DNA from: Ciona intestinalis
Taxonomy: Eukaryota; Chordata; Ascidiacea; Phlebobranchia; Cionidae
Length of the DNA: 64,000 bases
Direction: 5' to 3'
NCBI RefSeq assembly: GCF_000224145.3
Contig: NW_004190505.1
Location: 17,023-81,022, forward strand
Shown here: in pieces, positions 37,601-51,800 of the stretch
How positions within the stretch are numbered: the first letter of the stretch is position 1
Layout: every line of letters begins with the position of its first letter
Translations under genes and position numbers: made by a program
Notes under the pieces: generated by a model
The model's input: only the letters and a program-made list of their open reading frames with translations
Told to the model about the DNA's origin: nothing
The model's database searches: none

Positions 37601-39217
37601 ATGTCAGCCGTTGGGACAGTAGCGTTTGACGAATATGGACGCCCGTTTATTATTTTAAGAGACCAAGACAAGAAAACTCGACTTTCTGGAGTCGATGCAA
37701 TTAAAAGTCATATTTTAGCGGCCAAGACCGTTGCCCGTACTATTCGTACGTCTTTGGGTCCAAATGGCTTGGATAAGATGATGGTTTCTCCGGATGGGGA
37801 TGTCACCATTACCAACGATGGTGCAACGATTCTGGATAAAATGGATGTCAGTCACCAAATCGCAAAACTTTTGGTTGAGCTTTCAAAGTCACAAGACGAC
37901 GAGATCGGGGACGGAACAACCGGCGTTGTCGTGTTGGCTGGTGCTCTCCTTGAGCAAGCGGAAGAGTTGATTGACAGGGGAATCCATCCGATTCGTATTG
38001 CTGATGGGTATGAATCTGCTATGCATGTTGCATTAAAAAGATTGAGCGACATCGCTGACGATTTCCCCGTGGATAAAAACGACACCAACAACCTTGTTCA
38101 AGTTGCCATGACAACCCTGGGGTCGAAGATCGTAACGAAATGTCACCGTCAGTTTGCTGAAATTGCTGTTAACGCGATTATGTCAGTGGCGGACTTTGAT
38201 AGAAAGGATGTTGATTTTGAATTAATCAAAGTTGAAGGAAAGCAGGGCGGAAAACTCGAGGACAGTATGTTGATCAAAGGTGTTCTTATTGATAAAGACA
38301 TGAGCCATCCCCAGATGCCCAAAACCATCAAAAACGCCAAGCTGGCGATCCTCACTTGCCCGTTTGAGCCACCTAAGCCAAAGACCAAACATAAGCTTGA
38401 TGTAACAAATGCTGAAGATTATAGGAAACTACAGAAGTATGAAAAAGAAAAGTTCGCTGAGATGATAAAGCAGGTCAAGGATAGTGGGGCAAATCTTGCA
38501 ATTTGTCAATGGGGCTTTGATGATGAAGCTAATCATCTGTTGTTACAAAATGAACTTCCAGCTGTTCGTTGGGTCGGAGGTCCGGAGATTGAGCTTATTG
38601 CGATTGCAACAGGAGGGAGGATTGTCCCAAGGTTTTCCGAGCTCACAGCAGAGAAGTTGGGAGTGGCAGGAATTGTTCGAGAGCTCACTTTCGGAACAAC
38701 TAAAGATCGGATGCTGGTGATTGAGGGGTGTAAGAATTCCAAGGCTGTGACAATCTTCTTGAGAGGGGGCAACAAGATGATAGTCGAAGAGGCTAAAAGA
38801 TCGGTTCATGATGCTCTTTGTGTGATCAGGAACTTGGTCCGTGACAGCAGAGTTGTCTACGGTGGTGGTGCATGTGAGATTGCATGCGCTATTGCAGTCA
38901 ACAAGGCAGCTGACATGACCCCATCATTGGAGCAGTATGCAATGAGAGCTTATGGCCAGGCATTGGAGACTGTACCCCTTGCTCTTGCTGAGAACAGTGG
39001 CCTTCATCCGATCCAAACCTTATCCGATGTCAGAGCTGAACAAGTTAACAAAAGCAATCCTTACCTTGGAATTGATTGTCTGCAGAAAGGAACCAACGAC
39101 ATGAAGCAACAACATGTGTTGGAAACTCTGGTTGGGAAGAAGCAGCAAATCTCGCTTGCGACACAGCTGGTTAGAATGATCTTGAAAATAGATGACGTAC
39201 GATCCCCTGGGGAGTGA
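37601..39217 (+). CDS. CCT5: T-complex chaperonin subunit epsilon, single exon
   Basis: 538 aa, full length for the family. Starts [19 protein letters not shown], characteristic of the epsilon subunit. ATP-site motifs: LGPNGLDKM (52-60), NDGATI (72-77), [12 protein letters not shown] (103-114); later [26 protein letters not shown] and VVYGGGACE. The protein is one of eight subunits of the cytosolic TRiC/CCT ring that folds actin and tubulin. The gene has no introns, unlike most neighbours, which may mean an old functional retrocopy; that is inference. Divergent from RPS25. Confidence 0.99.
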   Translation: MSAVGTVAFDEYGRPFIILRDQDKKTRLSGVDAIKSHILAAKTVARTIRTSLGPNGLDKMMVSPDGDVTITNDGATILDKMDVSHQIAKLLVELSKSQDDEIGDGTTGVVVLAGALLEQAEELIDRGIHPIRIADGYESAMHVALKRLSDIADDFPVDKNDTNNLVQVAMTTLGSKIVTKCHRQFAEIAVNAIMSVADFDRKDVDFELIKVEGKQGGKLEDSMLIKGVLIDKDMSHPQMPKTIKNAKLAILTCPFEPPKPKTKHKLDVTNAEDYRKLQKYEKEKFAEMIKQVKDSGANLAICQWGFDDEANHLLLQNELPAVRWVGGPEIELIAIATGGRIVPRFSELTAEKLGVAGIVRELTFGTTKDRMLVIEGCKNSKAVTIFLRGGNKMIVEEAKRSVHDALCVIRNLVRDSRVVYGGGACEIACAIAVNKAADMTPSLEQYAMRAYGQALETVPLALAENSGLHPIQTLSDVRAEQVNKSNPYLGIDCLQKGTNDMKQQHVLETLVGKKQQISLATQLVRMILKIDDVRSPGE

Positions 39218-39898
39218 TGTTGGCCTCTCAAATTACACGGAAACTACTCGATCCACAGAGCTGAAGTTCCAAAAGTGAATGACTTGTTGTGAATGTTATT
39301 TTATATGTAGTCACGAATTTGTAGCATGTTAAAATTCATTAAAAAGCTATTTCAAATGTGATTGTGTTTATGTGGAGAGTACAACACTTGGCTGCTTTAT
39401 CTCAACATTCGTCTGTCTAGGCCTAGGGTGAGAATAAATAACTAATGTGTATCTACATATGTTAGATTCGTATAAGACACAAGGCAGCCCAATTTAATCA
39501 GCACAGCTTAACTACCTACGTCCTAGATTATGCTGGTACAGAAACATTAGCTTCGCCATCCCCGACCACAATATTTAAAGGTTTCGTCTAAAAATCCAAC
39601 ACCCTGGACTTCGTTTAACTGACTTACCTGCGGAGCTCTCGTCGAAGATTTATTCAAATACGTATGTTTGTAGTCAGCATGAGAAAGTACTTTACAAGAC
39701 TGTCTGTCTACCTACTTGCCAAAATAACACGACGCGTTGTATGAAACGGCACAAAATAATTACGAGTTAAGTTAACGAATGGTGAAAATAAAAGCAGTTG
39801 CGCGTGTGCTATTATACAACGGGTGTTATCATAGCAGCACAGTTAGGTATAAAAGTAAAGATAGCACCAAACAAAGATATAAAAACGTGAATACATGA
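39218..39898. other. Convergent intergenic region
   Basis: About 680 bp between the CCT5 stop and the stop of the minus-strand gene. AATAAA near 39433. No gene seen. Confidence 0.6.
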
Positions 39899-41332
39899 TT
39901 AACTTATAAAGCCGCAAGTGCGTCTAACTTTTTCAAGGTCTGCTTGCTTTTGACGTAGGTCTGCTTTTAACTGCTCGATTCTGCTCAACTTTTTCCCAAC
40001 TACCGGCTTCGACGGGCGTTCTGTTTTGCTGGGAGAAGGCAGTTTACTTGGCTCTGATGTTTCGTTCGCCTTTTGCGAGTATGTGAACGGTACATGAGTT
40101 CGTATTACAGAAGTAGCTTCACTTTCAAGTTTATCATTTTGTTGTGGCGTACATGCGTCTCTTCTCGTGTCAGGTAATATACTAATGTCAGTTTTGTGTG
40201 TTGTATGATTGCGTTTAGTGATCTTACGTGGCGTTTGCTTTTGCGGCGATTTAATACAGGGTGTACTTGGCACATTACTGCTATTTTCTTCGACAGTTAT
40301 CGCTTTCTCGGCAGCGTAACATGTACGTAAACTATGCAGGCAATTGTGGACTGACAACGGGGAAACATGAGCGGGTCTGCCCGTTAAAAATGCAGGTAGT
40401 ACATGTGTAAGTGAAGGCGCTATAAGATTGGCAGGTTTTGATATGAACGTACTACATTTTGTTTCCGTGTATGTGTTATTCATTTCAATAGCATTCTTGC
40501 TACTGTCTTTATGAAAACAAAGCGATTTTTTGTAAGTACTTGGGTCAGTTTGTATGTACAATCTTGAAGTGTTTTGGACAGCTATTTCCTTGGGGTAAAG
40601 TCTGGTGCTAGAATTTATTGGTGCTCCAGGCCTGTTGGGTGCTTCTGTTTTAGTTGATGTGAGTCTTTTATCAGCACTTTTTCTTTTCTGTTTTGTTGGT
40701 GTGGTAGTAGCATCCTTGCAACTTGTTCTGTCAAAACTTCTTTTATGATTATTCGTTGCCAGACTCGTAATGCTGACTATTTGTGGCATTTCTTCATCTG
40801 ATAAAAGTTCCTGTGATGGGGTTACAGGTGCAGTATCATTAAGTTGCACTAATGATGTTTGGGGACTGTATTGAAGCTCACTACCAAACCCAGATTCGGG
40901 GCTGCAACAAGAATTTATAACATCAGAATTAGTTTCCACCTTTTCAGGTAATGTTTCTTCACTTTTAGCTGTTTCATCCATTACAGAAGTTGGTATATTT
41001 GACTCTGGTTCTTTCCAAATGACTCGAAAAAGTTTAGAGTTTTCAAAATGCTCACATTTTGGCGTGTTCAAATCAGTACTCTTATCTTTTAGCAATACAC
41101 AAGTGAATTTTTCCATTGAACCTGCACTTTTTAGTTGATTCTGTTTTGCAGAAGTGTCAATTACATGCAAATTTGACTCTACATTTACAGCAGGAAACAA
41201 AAATGTGCTGGGTCCATCCTGATGTTCTTTTGTAATATTACCTTTTATTAGAGTTGTACAATTTGTTGCAAACTTTATTCGGGAAATTTCCTTGGTCATT
41301 TTTCGCAAATCTGTTTTTTTTTTTAATTTCAC
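39899..41332 (-). CDS. Unrecognised 477-aa disordered protein with C-terminal coiled coil
   Basis: A single open exon with no introns. Most of it is low-complexity, rich in Ser, Thr, Lys and Pro, with several S/T-P sites (SPQTS, APVTPSQ, STPCIKSPQKQTPRK, LPSPSKTE) that fit proline-directed kinases such as CDKs. The last 40 residues are basic and predicted by eye to form a coiled coil (KKLSRIEQLKADLRQKQADL). Basic clusters could serve as nuclear signals. It may start at 41332 or at the second Met at 41299. I do not recognise the family; a cell-cycle or chromatin role is only a guess from composition. A palindromic NRF1-type site lies about 530 bp upstream. Confidence 0.72.
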   Translation of the reverse strand: MKLKKKTDLRKMTKEISRIKFATNCTTLIKGNITKEHQDGPSTFLFPAVNVESNLHVIDTSAKQNQLKSAGSMEKFTCVLLKDKSTDLNTPKCEHFENSKLFRVIWKEPESNIPTSVMDETAKSEETLPEKVETNSDVINSCCSPESGFGSELQYSPQTSLVQLNDTAPVTPSQELLSDEEMPQIVSITSLATNNHKRSFDRTSCKDATTTPTKQKRKSADKRLTSTKTEAPNRPGAPINSSTRLYPKEIAVQNTSRLYIQTDPSTYKKSLCFHKDSSKNAIEMNNTYTETKCSTFISKPANLIAPSLTHVLPAFLTGRPAHVSPLSVHNCLHSLRTCYAAEKAITVEENSSNVPSTPCIKSPQKQTPRKITKRNHTTHKTDISILPDTRRDACTPQQNDKLESEATSVIRTHVPFTYSQKANETSEPSKLPSPSKTERPSKPVVGKKLSRIEQLKADLRQKQADLEKVRRTCGFIS

Positions 41333-42833
41333 CTCCGGTGTTCAACTTTTTAATTATCAAATACTGACAGGAATCCACCATCAACTTTATGAGTAATTTC
41401 AGGCAACATTCTATTTTATAAAGAACCTGAAATATGAGCTAGAGTTGGCCTACCCTAAATATTTGTTGCATAAATAAAATAGCTAAATAAACCTAATATT
41501 TTTTAGTATTATGGCTGAACAGGCTATATGAAAAGCATGCATTTATAACCTATATTGAAATATAGGAATATACGCACGAACAGGATTGTATAACGATTTT
41601 TAACTAATAATTTATTGCAAAATTTAGACATGTGTATCAGGAAAACGTGACGGGGTTTCTATTGCTGCAAACTTGGTATAAACAGCAAATGTACATTGAA
41701 TAAATCTATTCTAAAAGTATATAAAGCAACGATATTGAACTACTAGATACATCACTTATTTATTTTGCTTTTCGTTTAATAATTGGTGGACGAACTTGTT
41801 CTTTTGTTGTCTGCTAAATGCACGTTAAACAAATTTGCAATCCCGGAAAAATATGGCCGATTCACTGCGCATGCGCAGACCGTAAAGCCTCGCAATCAAT
41901 CAAGCGTAAAACGGAAATATTTCTAGGATTTCTAGATATTATTTGAGGTCGGTTTTCCCCGTAATAAATCGTTTTGCTGTAGTGGTATTGACCAGAGTCC
42001 TCTGGTTTTGACATGTAATAACATGGTATAAAGAACTGGTTTAAAAAATTATAATAAAAGATCCAAAAAAATAATTTGGCACATTAATTAATAGAAATAT
42101 TGAAAAAAGTTTTTATTAGAAAATTAATTATTTTACGTACTTTATGTAACCACATACGACCCCTGTTATAAATGGAGTCCATTGACTACGCGAGAGAATT
42201 CGTTAAGTTGGGAGTCATATATATATGCATTATAAACTAATTTAAATTTTGATAAGAAAAAAGGCAAACGAGAGAGAAAAAAACAAAAAAGGATAAAGCT
42301 GGTTGTTTTTGTAGAAAGTTCAGGTTTGTTTTTTAAAGGGGAGTTTTTAGTTTTTGTTTACTTAATCAACGGGGGAATAGCCCTGGGAGTTTTTGAATGG
42401 TTTTCGTTATTACGTAATTTTTTACGTTGTAGTACAACATATTGTTCATATTATAGAACACAAACATTTTGTGAATGATTACCAATGCTAAGGTACCTAC
42501 GGTAGTGTTATATTGCTAAGGTAGTGTTATATAGTCGTAAAGAAATATAATAAACGTTTATTCTAACAAACAGTAAACCCAAACATCCGTTATCAGCATA
42601 TTATGCACAAAGCTGTTTTAAAGTGTGTGAGTAGAGTTATGTAATATATATATATAACACATAACTTTTCTTGCAGTTTAACCACTCCTATTTTGCTGTT
42701 AATTGCCTTCTTTTCGCTATTTTAATTAGTAATTACCCTAATCTTCATATTACTGTATTTTGTATTTGAAGAAATATATATAGTATATGTTATGTGTATG
42801 TATGTTGTAACATAAAAAGAAACACAATCAAGA
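41333..42833. other. Divergent intergenic region before PACS
   Basis: 1.5 kb, AT-rich, without a supported gene. Holds the NRF1-type site and a pyrimidine-rich family C repeat (42690-42775) close to the PACS start. Confidence 0.5.
41866..41877. promoter_or_regulatory. NRF1-type palindrome TGCGCATGCGCA
   Basis: A perfect 12-bp palindrome matching the NRF1 consensus, upstream of the minus-strand gene that starts at 41332. Identical palindromes occur at 60735-60746, 61197-61208 and 63963-63974. Confidence 0.55.
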
Positions 42834-45800
42834 ATGGCGAGGACAAGTAGCCAGGCCTCAGTGCCGATGAACTTGTTCGCAACATGGGACATTGATCGGT
42901 CATCGGCAAACTGCATACCAAGGTGCTTGTTTAAAATTATGTGAAGTGCTTCTTGTTTAATTGAGACTAATGTTGTAACACAGTAGTAAAGATGCTTGCT
43001 TTTCATCTTAAGCTTTCTACTACCACCAAGTGGCTACCATAGGTTGTATAATATGTTGGGCAATACAAAGTTACTAACTAAACAAAATGACAAAGCAATC
43101 ACCCACAAAGTTACATATTTGAAAACCCATAAGCGGGTAGGGGGTGTTGAGGTGTATGTAACACAACACAACAGCTGTGCCCACCATGCAAGAAGTCACA
43201 ATCATTTATTATTTCTAACACTACAATGTGTGGGTTTAGTACTGATTAGTTGCATTTTGTATTTTCATGCAGAATCTGCAACATGACCATTTGTAAACTG
43301 AAAGTAACCAAAGAATTAGACAAAGACATGCAGTCCGTGTTCATTGCTGTTAAAATGCAGGTAATACCCAACCATTAATATCATCTGCTACATTATCCCA
43401 CAACAGGTTTTTTCTTTCTGTTTTATTCATAAACATGCTTCAACAACTGTTGTTTTACCGTTACTACCCTTCTTTTTCGCTTTTGTAAACTTTTTTGGTC
43501 TTCGTGAGTTCCTGATCGATGAAACAAAATAAATCTCATTTATTCAACCATATCTTAGTATGCATTACTGCATTGCATGAAGTAACTAATATTACAACAG
43601 GGACAAAAAAGAGTTTTTCGTTCGAATGAAATCTTTCTTGAGAATGGAGGTTTGGTCAACGCCGATCTGGAACTCATGTTCTCACTTCAGGTATATTTAC
43701 AAAAGAACATCAAGAATTTCTGAAATTCCAAAATCAGGCTAATAATATCCCCAATAGTGACATATAACATGGTGTTCGTAATTCACTGTGCACTATTCTA
43801 ATAACTATTTTAAATTCACTGATTAAGGGGTTTAGAAACAAAATAAGAAGGGCCCAAGGGTGTATTGATGCTAACGTGGTCACTTTCATATTTATGCATT
43901 CTATACTAAAACATGCCTGTGAATAAATATATAAATGCACAGTAACTTTCTGAAGACCCTAAATAAGCCGTAGTCCAACCAAACCTTACATACGTTTAAT
44001 GTTTGTAAAGGAAGTTTTTTTGACTTTGTGTCATTTGCTGCATAGACATAGGGTCATTTAATTTCCTTCTCTTTACTGTTCTAATTATATGTCTTTTTTA
44101 TTATCGCATTTAAAAATGTATAAATAAAGTTTGTAAACGTTTCAGTACCCACATTTCGTGAAACGTGATGAAAACAGGCTCCAGTTAATGTTGCAAAGAA
44201 AAAAGAGATACAAGAACCGCGCAATGTTGGGGTACAAGACCTTAGCTGTGGGAAGAGTGGATATGGCTCAGGTGATGGCTACCTCATGTTTATATTGGTT
44301 GTTTCTAACTATCTATTTATTGTTATAAAGCCATCAATTACTGATAACCATCTTATTAAACATTATCTAAAGTTACGCTTAAAGGTTGCCATGAAATTAT
44401 CCCCTTCCTTTACTTCAAGGATTAAAATGTTCTGTTCTAAAAATATCCCCGGATTTGTTGATTTAGATCTAAAAAGTGTTTTTTTTCTTTTTCTGCTTCT
44501 ATGTAAATTAAGTATTACTTATTCGAGGTCTAACATTAGTTACAACACAGATTATCCAGTATCCTATCTGCCATAACTCGAACTTGGATTTGTTTGCGGC
44601 TGGTAAAGATCAGAATGTGACAGTGGCCGCTCATATTACCCTCTCCTGCATGACCAGCGTACCTATAGATGCCGACATTGAGACTGAACGTAATGGAAAG
44701 CATGGTGGGGCAGGTGGGGGGGTTGTTTTATTGCCAATATTGCCAATATAAGAGATTACGGTGCAGGACATTGGTAGTTAGGGGTTAGCGAATAACATAG
44801 GGTGGGCTTCGCTAGCACCGCAGCATCGTTTATTTATTACATGGTGGATTTGTATAACCACAGCTGGCTAGTTAAGCTAAAGTTGGGAATTGCAGAGTCT
44901 GCAGGACTAAAATTTCTGCACTGCATTAATCAATAAACATCACAACCAACCAACAAGTTTAATTTGTTTCATCTCTTTATACCAGAGTTGGTTCATTACC
45001 CCTGTCTACCCCGGAGTTTAAAACAGTTTGTTACCTCATAGTTAAACCAATCTTTTGCTTCTATTTCCTCCCAGATCGCTCCCCGGATGTTGACAATTAC
45101 TCTGAGGACGAGGAAGAAATGTATTCGTCGGATCCCGACCTTGGAAGCGACAACCCTCAGGTGGGGTGAACATGTTTTAAGACCCCAATTTCTATTTTAT
45201 ATGGATGAGGTCTTAAAGAAAGGCACGCCATGGGACCTGGGATTTAGACCAGAGTTGCTCATTACCCCAACATTGTATATGCACATTCTATTCTAGATAG
45301 GTGAGGTTCTATAGTGAGGCATGCCATGGGTCCTGGGATTTAGGCCAGAGTTGGCTCATTACCCCAACATTGTATATGCACATTCTATTCTATATGGGTG
45401 AGGTTCTATAGTGAGGCATGCCATGGGTCCTGGGATTTAGGCCAGAGTTGGCTCATTACCCCAACATTGTATATGTACATTCTATTCTATATGGGTAAGG
45501 TCCTACAGTGAGGCATGCCATGGGACCTGAGATTTAGACCAGAGTTGCCTCATTACCCCAACATTGTATATGCACATTCTATTCTATATGGGTAAGGTCC
45601 TACAGTGAGGCATGCTATGAGACCTGGGATTTAGACCAGAGTTGGCTCATTACCTTGACAACTAGACTACTTATTCATAAATGTGCATGAGTGAATGAAC
45701 AGACAAAAATTAAACTATGAATAATTGCAATAATTACATAAAAACATATTCGTGGAAAACGAATAATATATTTTCGCAAATATTAATCCGCTTGTACCAA

Positions 45801-48800
45801 ATTATAAAATAAAAAGCAATAAAAACTAAAATCGCAGAAAAATGGAAAATATATTTTCTATGAAAATCTGAAAATTAAAAAAACATGGGTGTAAAAAATC
45901 AATAGGCAGTGACAGAATCCAGAACGCTGTGTAAAAGAAGTTATGTTTTAATAATATATCTAAAATCTAAATCAATAAAGTTTCATGAAATTGTGGGTTT
46001 AAAACTAGTGTGTCTACAATGCCTAATATAACTTTAATGAAATAATTGGTAAATAATAGCTGTAGACATTTCACCGTTCCCATGAGTATACCTTTTCCTA
46101 TTTTTTTGTCGTGAAACAGCACAGAACGTCCTTGCGGAACATGAATATTTCATGTTTAGGGTCGTGTTATTTATACTACGTGTGATACTACGTGAAGAAA
46201 AAAGGCAAATGTTCATACAGTATATACAGGAGGTCACCTTGCTTAAGGAGATTGGTGCTAATGCACAAATACTTAGGTTAGGTGGCTGCGTCGTAATCAC
46301 TGATTAGCTTATATGAGGGTTTATTACATGTAACCTGCAGTGGGTGTTTGTGGTTTATGGTTCAGGTGTTTAATTATAACTTGTGCGTTTGTCAGTAAAG
46401 TTATTTTTAGCATATGTAAGTTAAACTGTATGTGTAGTTACTGTGAAAATAATGTTTAATGTTTGATTGATTTTACTAACAATATGTATTAGTGCATTGA
46501 TTGTTAGCTTAGATGCAAATCTGATAAATCTTTAACTAATCAAGTTTGTATTTAACAAACAAGAGCTCCATCCATTTATTGGAAAAGCCGTTGTTTTCAG
46601 AATATTATTATTTTTTTGAACAGGCAAAAAATTTAAATTACAAATTTTTTTATTTATTGTAGGACAGAATGTTTGTTTTTATAAGATATCTATTTTATAA
46701 ATGAGCAGGAATTCGCAGACGACGAGGCTCGAGCTCAGAAACAAAAGAATCGTCAAAAACTAAGAATGTCCTCTTCGTCAAGGCAACAAAACTTCATCAA
46801 AACAAAAGTTGCAGCTCTGATTCGAAGATTCAAACAAGTGGCGGACGAGGTAAGGGGGTTTGGGGGAGCGAGGGTTGGCATGTAGTTAATGAGTGGTTAT
46901 TTTGTTATGACAATTTGGTTGCGACAATCAAATGTAATAACTGTAGGTTCGCTTTAATAATGGAAAATCATACTTCGCGTATAAGAGAGAAGGGGTGTCA
47001 TGTTTCGTCATTATTGTTTTTCATTGGTTGTAATGTGTCCTACTTAATCTATTGCAAAAATATCCAGAGTAAGCTTACCCACCCTTCCACCCCAGGTTTG
47101 GTGCCCATTCAAAGGGTGTGAAAGGGACTGACATATAGATTGTGCTATATTGGTTGTAGTGTTATGTGTAATGAGGTGCAGAGAATTATGGAGTTGCACT
47201 GTCCACCCTTGGCTGTTGTTATTGCCAAAGGTAAACTTATTTGCAAAATTTTTTAACAATTTATTTAGCTATAGAAAAGGTGGTGGGGGGTTGGCAGGGT
47301 TGGAAATAATGCCTTCCACTTGTTTGTTGTAATTTGTTCATGAAAGCGTTGGGGAATAGAAATTTTAGGATCGAGATTCAATTTATGGCTTTGTTAAAAT
47401 ATGTAGCATTTTCTTACTTTGAATTCCCTGCATTTAATTCTCCTGCACATGTTTTCATTACACAGGGATTAGAACCAGACCTGGGACCGGATCCCGACAG
47501 TAACCCAGCCGATCCGGTTGATTACGATTTTCTTTATGATGAAATAGAAGACTTCAACTTGAGTGACAGCTGTCCCGAGATCGAAGATAACATTAGTATC
47601 GTGTCGACTCCGAAACCTAAATTAAGGTGGTTATTCTCTTATTGTGTTGTTTAGGTTGTTTTTTATTCCGTATAAATTGTATATTCTTGTGTTCCTGAAG
47701 TTTAGAAATCCAAGCGAGGATTTTTACCGCTGTGTTGTGAAAGAAAATAAGGAGCAGTTCCACCAAAACACCCAATAAACGATATTTATTAACAAAAAAA
47801 AAGGGACTTTCAAAAGTTTCCCCTTAAACTAAACATCCTTCATTTTCTTTCCAGGCCTTTCTTTGACCGAATATCCCACTCGAGCTCCCAGACAGAAATC
47901 AGTAGTTTACGCGATCAAGGGGGGCTGGAACAGGTGATGTCATAGGTGTAATTATGATGTCATAGAAAACAGTGGCGTAGGGTCCCTGGGCTTTTAACTT
48001 CCTCTTTTAAAAAACTTTCTTGATAACTCCCTTACTTTTCTGATAGGGAAATGTTTATTATTACACGTTGAATCAACACATCCATCCATAGTCAGCTATG
48101 TTATGTAACATAACCCATGGAGATTTGCACGGATTTTAAAAAGATAAAAAAGGGTAATTGTCAAACAAGTAAATAGATCTTCTGTTAAAAACAACATTTG
48201 TTTTTAAACAGCACCGACTTTTTCTTTCCAATAAGTTAACGACTAATTTGATGATTCTTGAGCACAGGTTGTGCAAGTACTTATGGTTTTGATTTCTTAA
48301 CAAACTAATTATTATATTTTTAACATTTCTTTGGTGGGGTTATAAGTCAACTCTGGTCTAAACCCCAGGTCCCATGGCATGCCTCACTGTAGGTCCTTAT
48401 CCATATAGAATAGAATGTGCATATACAATGTTGGGGTAATGAGCCAACTCTGGTCTAAATCCCAGGTCCCATGGCGTGCCTCACTGTAGGACCTCACCCA
48501 TATAGAATAGAATGTGCATATATAATGTTGGGGTAATGAGTCAACTCTGGTCTAAATCCCAGGTCCCATGGCGTGCCTCACTGTAGGACCTCACCCATAT
48601 AGAATAGAATGTGCATATACAATGTTGGGGTAATGGGCCAACTTTGGTCTAAATCCCAGGTCCCATGGCGTGCCTCACTGTAGGACCTCACCCATATAGA
48701 ATAGAATGTGCATATACAATGTTGGGGTAATGGGCCAACTCTGGTGTAAATCCCAGGTCCCATGACATGCCTCACTGTAGGACCTCACCCATATAGAACA

Positions 48801-51800
48801 GGACTTAATATCATTATCATTTCTGGTTTCTTTTTTTATTTCTGTTGTTTATGTTGTAACTAACTTCCAGGCGAGGGAGCCAACCGATGAAAACTTCTTC
48901 AACAATCTCGACAATGACGACAACCAAGTGTGTTTCGATTATTTTAACTTAATATTTAAATACTTATTCATTTGTTGTTTTGTTTGAATTAATTTGATAC
49001 TGTATCAAATAGAGACACTATTTAACTTAGGTTAATAGCATGTGTAATTAGGGGGCTGCATGGGGTTCTCTATTCACCCCCCTTTTAATCGTTGATTACT
49101 TGTTTTTTTTTGTTTAAGTTGTTCAGTTCATGAGTCGAATCCAGTCAACTCAGAACACAGTTCCAAAATCTCGATAAATATTTTAAGTTTACTTGAACTG
49201 CGTTTCGGTAGTTGCGAGACAATGTGACCCCAGATTGCAATAAATTTTATTGCTTCGTTATCTTAAGCTTTAATCTTAGAAATCCAGGGTTTAGTTATGC
49301 CATGGAAATCTTAAAATATATCAACATAGTTGATAACACCCCACCAATACATGCCCTCCTAACTTACCGATCCAATCACCACAGGCCGCTGATTCGTCCT
49401 CGATTGACGGAGCCGGTGTGTTTGGGGAATCCCCTGAATGGAGCAAGCCTTCCCACAATGCAATAAATGAAGGAAGTAGTCAACCATTGTCGGGTATGCT
49501 TGTGGCGTGCCTCGCTATAGAACCTTATCCATATAGTATAGAATGTGCATATATAATGTTGGGGGAATAGGCCAACTCTGGCCTAAACCCCAGGTCCCAT
49601 GGCGTGCCTCACTGTAGGACCTCACCCATATAGAATAGAATGTGCATATACAATGTTGGGGTAATGGGCCAACCTTGGCCTAAATCCGAGGTCCCATGGT
49701 GTTGTACACCGCATAACCTAGATAAAACAAAAAAACTTTTAAGTGTCAAGCCTTCCAAAACCATACATGTACCTTCACACACAGGCCACACCAGCCACCC
49801 CTCCTCTGCACCAAGCTCCCCTAAGTCGGATCATATGAAACATCCATCACAAGATCACATGAAACCATCACATGATAAACCATGGAGAAGATCATCTTCA
49901 TTGAAGGTGAAACCGGATAAGATGGAATTGCCGGTAAGTTATTATATTGGTTGGTATATATTGGCGCAACCAAGGGAGGTTTTGTAGCCCCCCTTATTTT
50001 TCTGGCTGCACCACTGTTGATGTTTATGGATTGTTATTGGTGTAATTCCTCTGGTAGCTTTTGAAGCACAGTTGGGTTACGGAAGGATATTAGTGACCCC
50101 AACTTTGTGGGGTCCTTGGGTGAAGACCATTACGTTATAGTTTAGTGTTGTTGTCAGCCATACATTAAAACAATCACCCACAAAGTTAAATATATAAGCA
50201 GACTATATATTCTAGTATAACTTCCTAACATAATAAACCAATTCCTCCTATGAACTCAATCTTCATATTTTGTAAACTTTCAAGTTAACCACAAACCATT
50301 CCTTTTATAATAATCTCTTTCCCTAAATCTTAAATAAGAGACTGACGATGCCATTTAGACGATATATCTATTTTATTCTACTATTGGTTAGACTTGATTT
50401 TTGTCTGTTACGTTTTTGTAGCACCATCCTTACTGTATTACTTTACACAAGAATCGTTCAACTCTATGAGCACCAGATCAGGGTCAGATTCATGTAATTT
50501 ATGACAAATTCTAAATAATTCATGTTATAATAATTACTTTCAGATCATCCCGTTCGACCCGGACACGTTCCTTGGCACGGACGACGACAAACTTCCCGAT
50601 TCACTCATGCTCATCGACGGGAACGATCGCCACGGTAGAACGATTGCTACTATGATGTCATCATCGGGTATTGCCCAACCAACCGTAACACGCAACCTCG
50701 CTGACTTGCAAACCGTGTTTACCAAGCTGGTGTTAAAGCTTCAGAAATTGTAAGTAAATAATTTTTAAACCCATGTTTCATAACTTTATACAATGTTGGG
50801 GTAATGTGCCTAAACCCCAGGTCCCATGGCGTGCCTCACTGTAGGACCTCACCCAGTCACTACTATACAATAGACGCCGCACTATAATTCCCCCCACCCC
50901 CTCTAACTCCTTTAACCCGCCCCTCCACAGCGTAAACAGCAACTCTGCCTCACCCTCCCCCATCAAGGTCGGGGTCATAGGTCGTGAACTCTACCTCGCT
51001 TACGTCTTGCGTTACTTCGTTGAGCAGTTATCAGGGAAATCCCCGGATTGGCAATCGTTTCTCGTTTTCTACGTCGTACCACTAGGTGAGGCTGTTGGTA
51101 TTAACAGTATCTTTGTTTTATATTTATTAATAATGATAGTTTGTTGTTATATATATCAGCACTGTAGTTGGATTGTTTGCATTGTAACAGAAGGGAACTC
51201 AATGCTGTTTCTATTGTGGTTACACACGTGGTAACTTGTAAGTGGGCACGAGGTGTTTGAAACAGAACACCTGTGTTATAACGACTGTCGTTGGCACGCC
51301 ATGCGAAGAGAAATAAATTACATACGTGGTAACTCGTAAGCGGGCACGAGGTGTATGAAACAGAACACCCGTGTTATAACGACTGTCGTTGCCCAGCCAT
51401 GCGAGGATAAATAAGTTGCATATGTGGTAACTCGTAAGCTGACACGAGGTGTATGAAACAGAACACCCGTGTTATAACGACTGTCGTTGGCCCGCCATGT
51501 GAGGATAAATAAGTTGCATACGTGGTAACTCGTAAGCGGGCACGAGGTGTTTTGAACAGAACACCCGTGTTATAACGACTGTCGTTGGCACGCCATGCGA
51601 GGATAAATAAGTTGCATATGTGGTAACTCGTAAGCTGGCACGAGGTGGATGAAACAGAACACCCGTGTTATAACGACTGTCGTTGCCCCGCCATGTGAGG
51701 ATAAATAAGTTGCATACGTGGTAACTTGTAAGCGGGCACGAGGTGTATGAAACAGAACACCCGTGTTATAACGACTGTCGTTGCCCTGCCAAGTGAGGAT

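Noticed and set aside
42722-43006. Minus-strand 94-codon ORF
   Set aside because: It is the antisense of PACS exon 1 and its surroundings.
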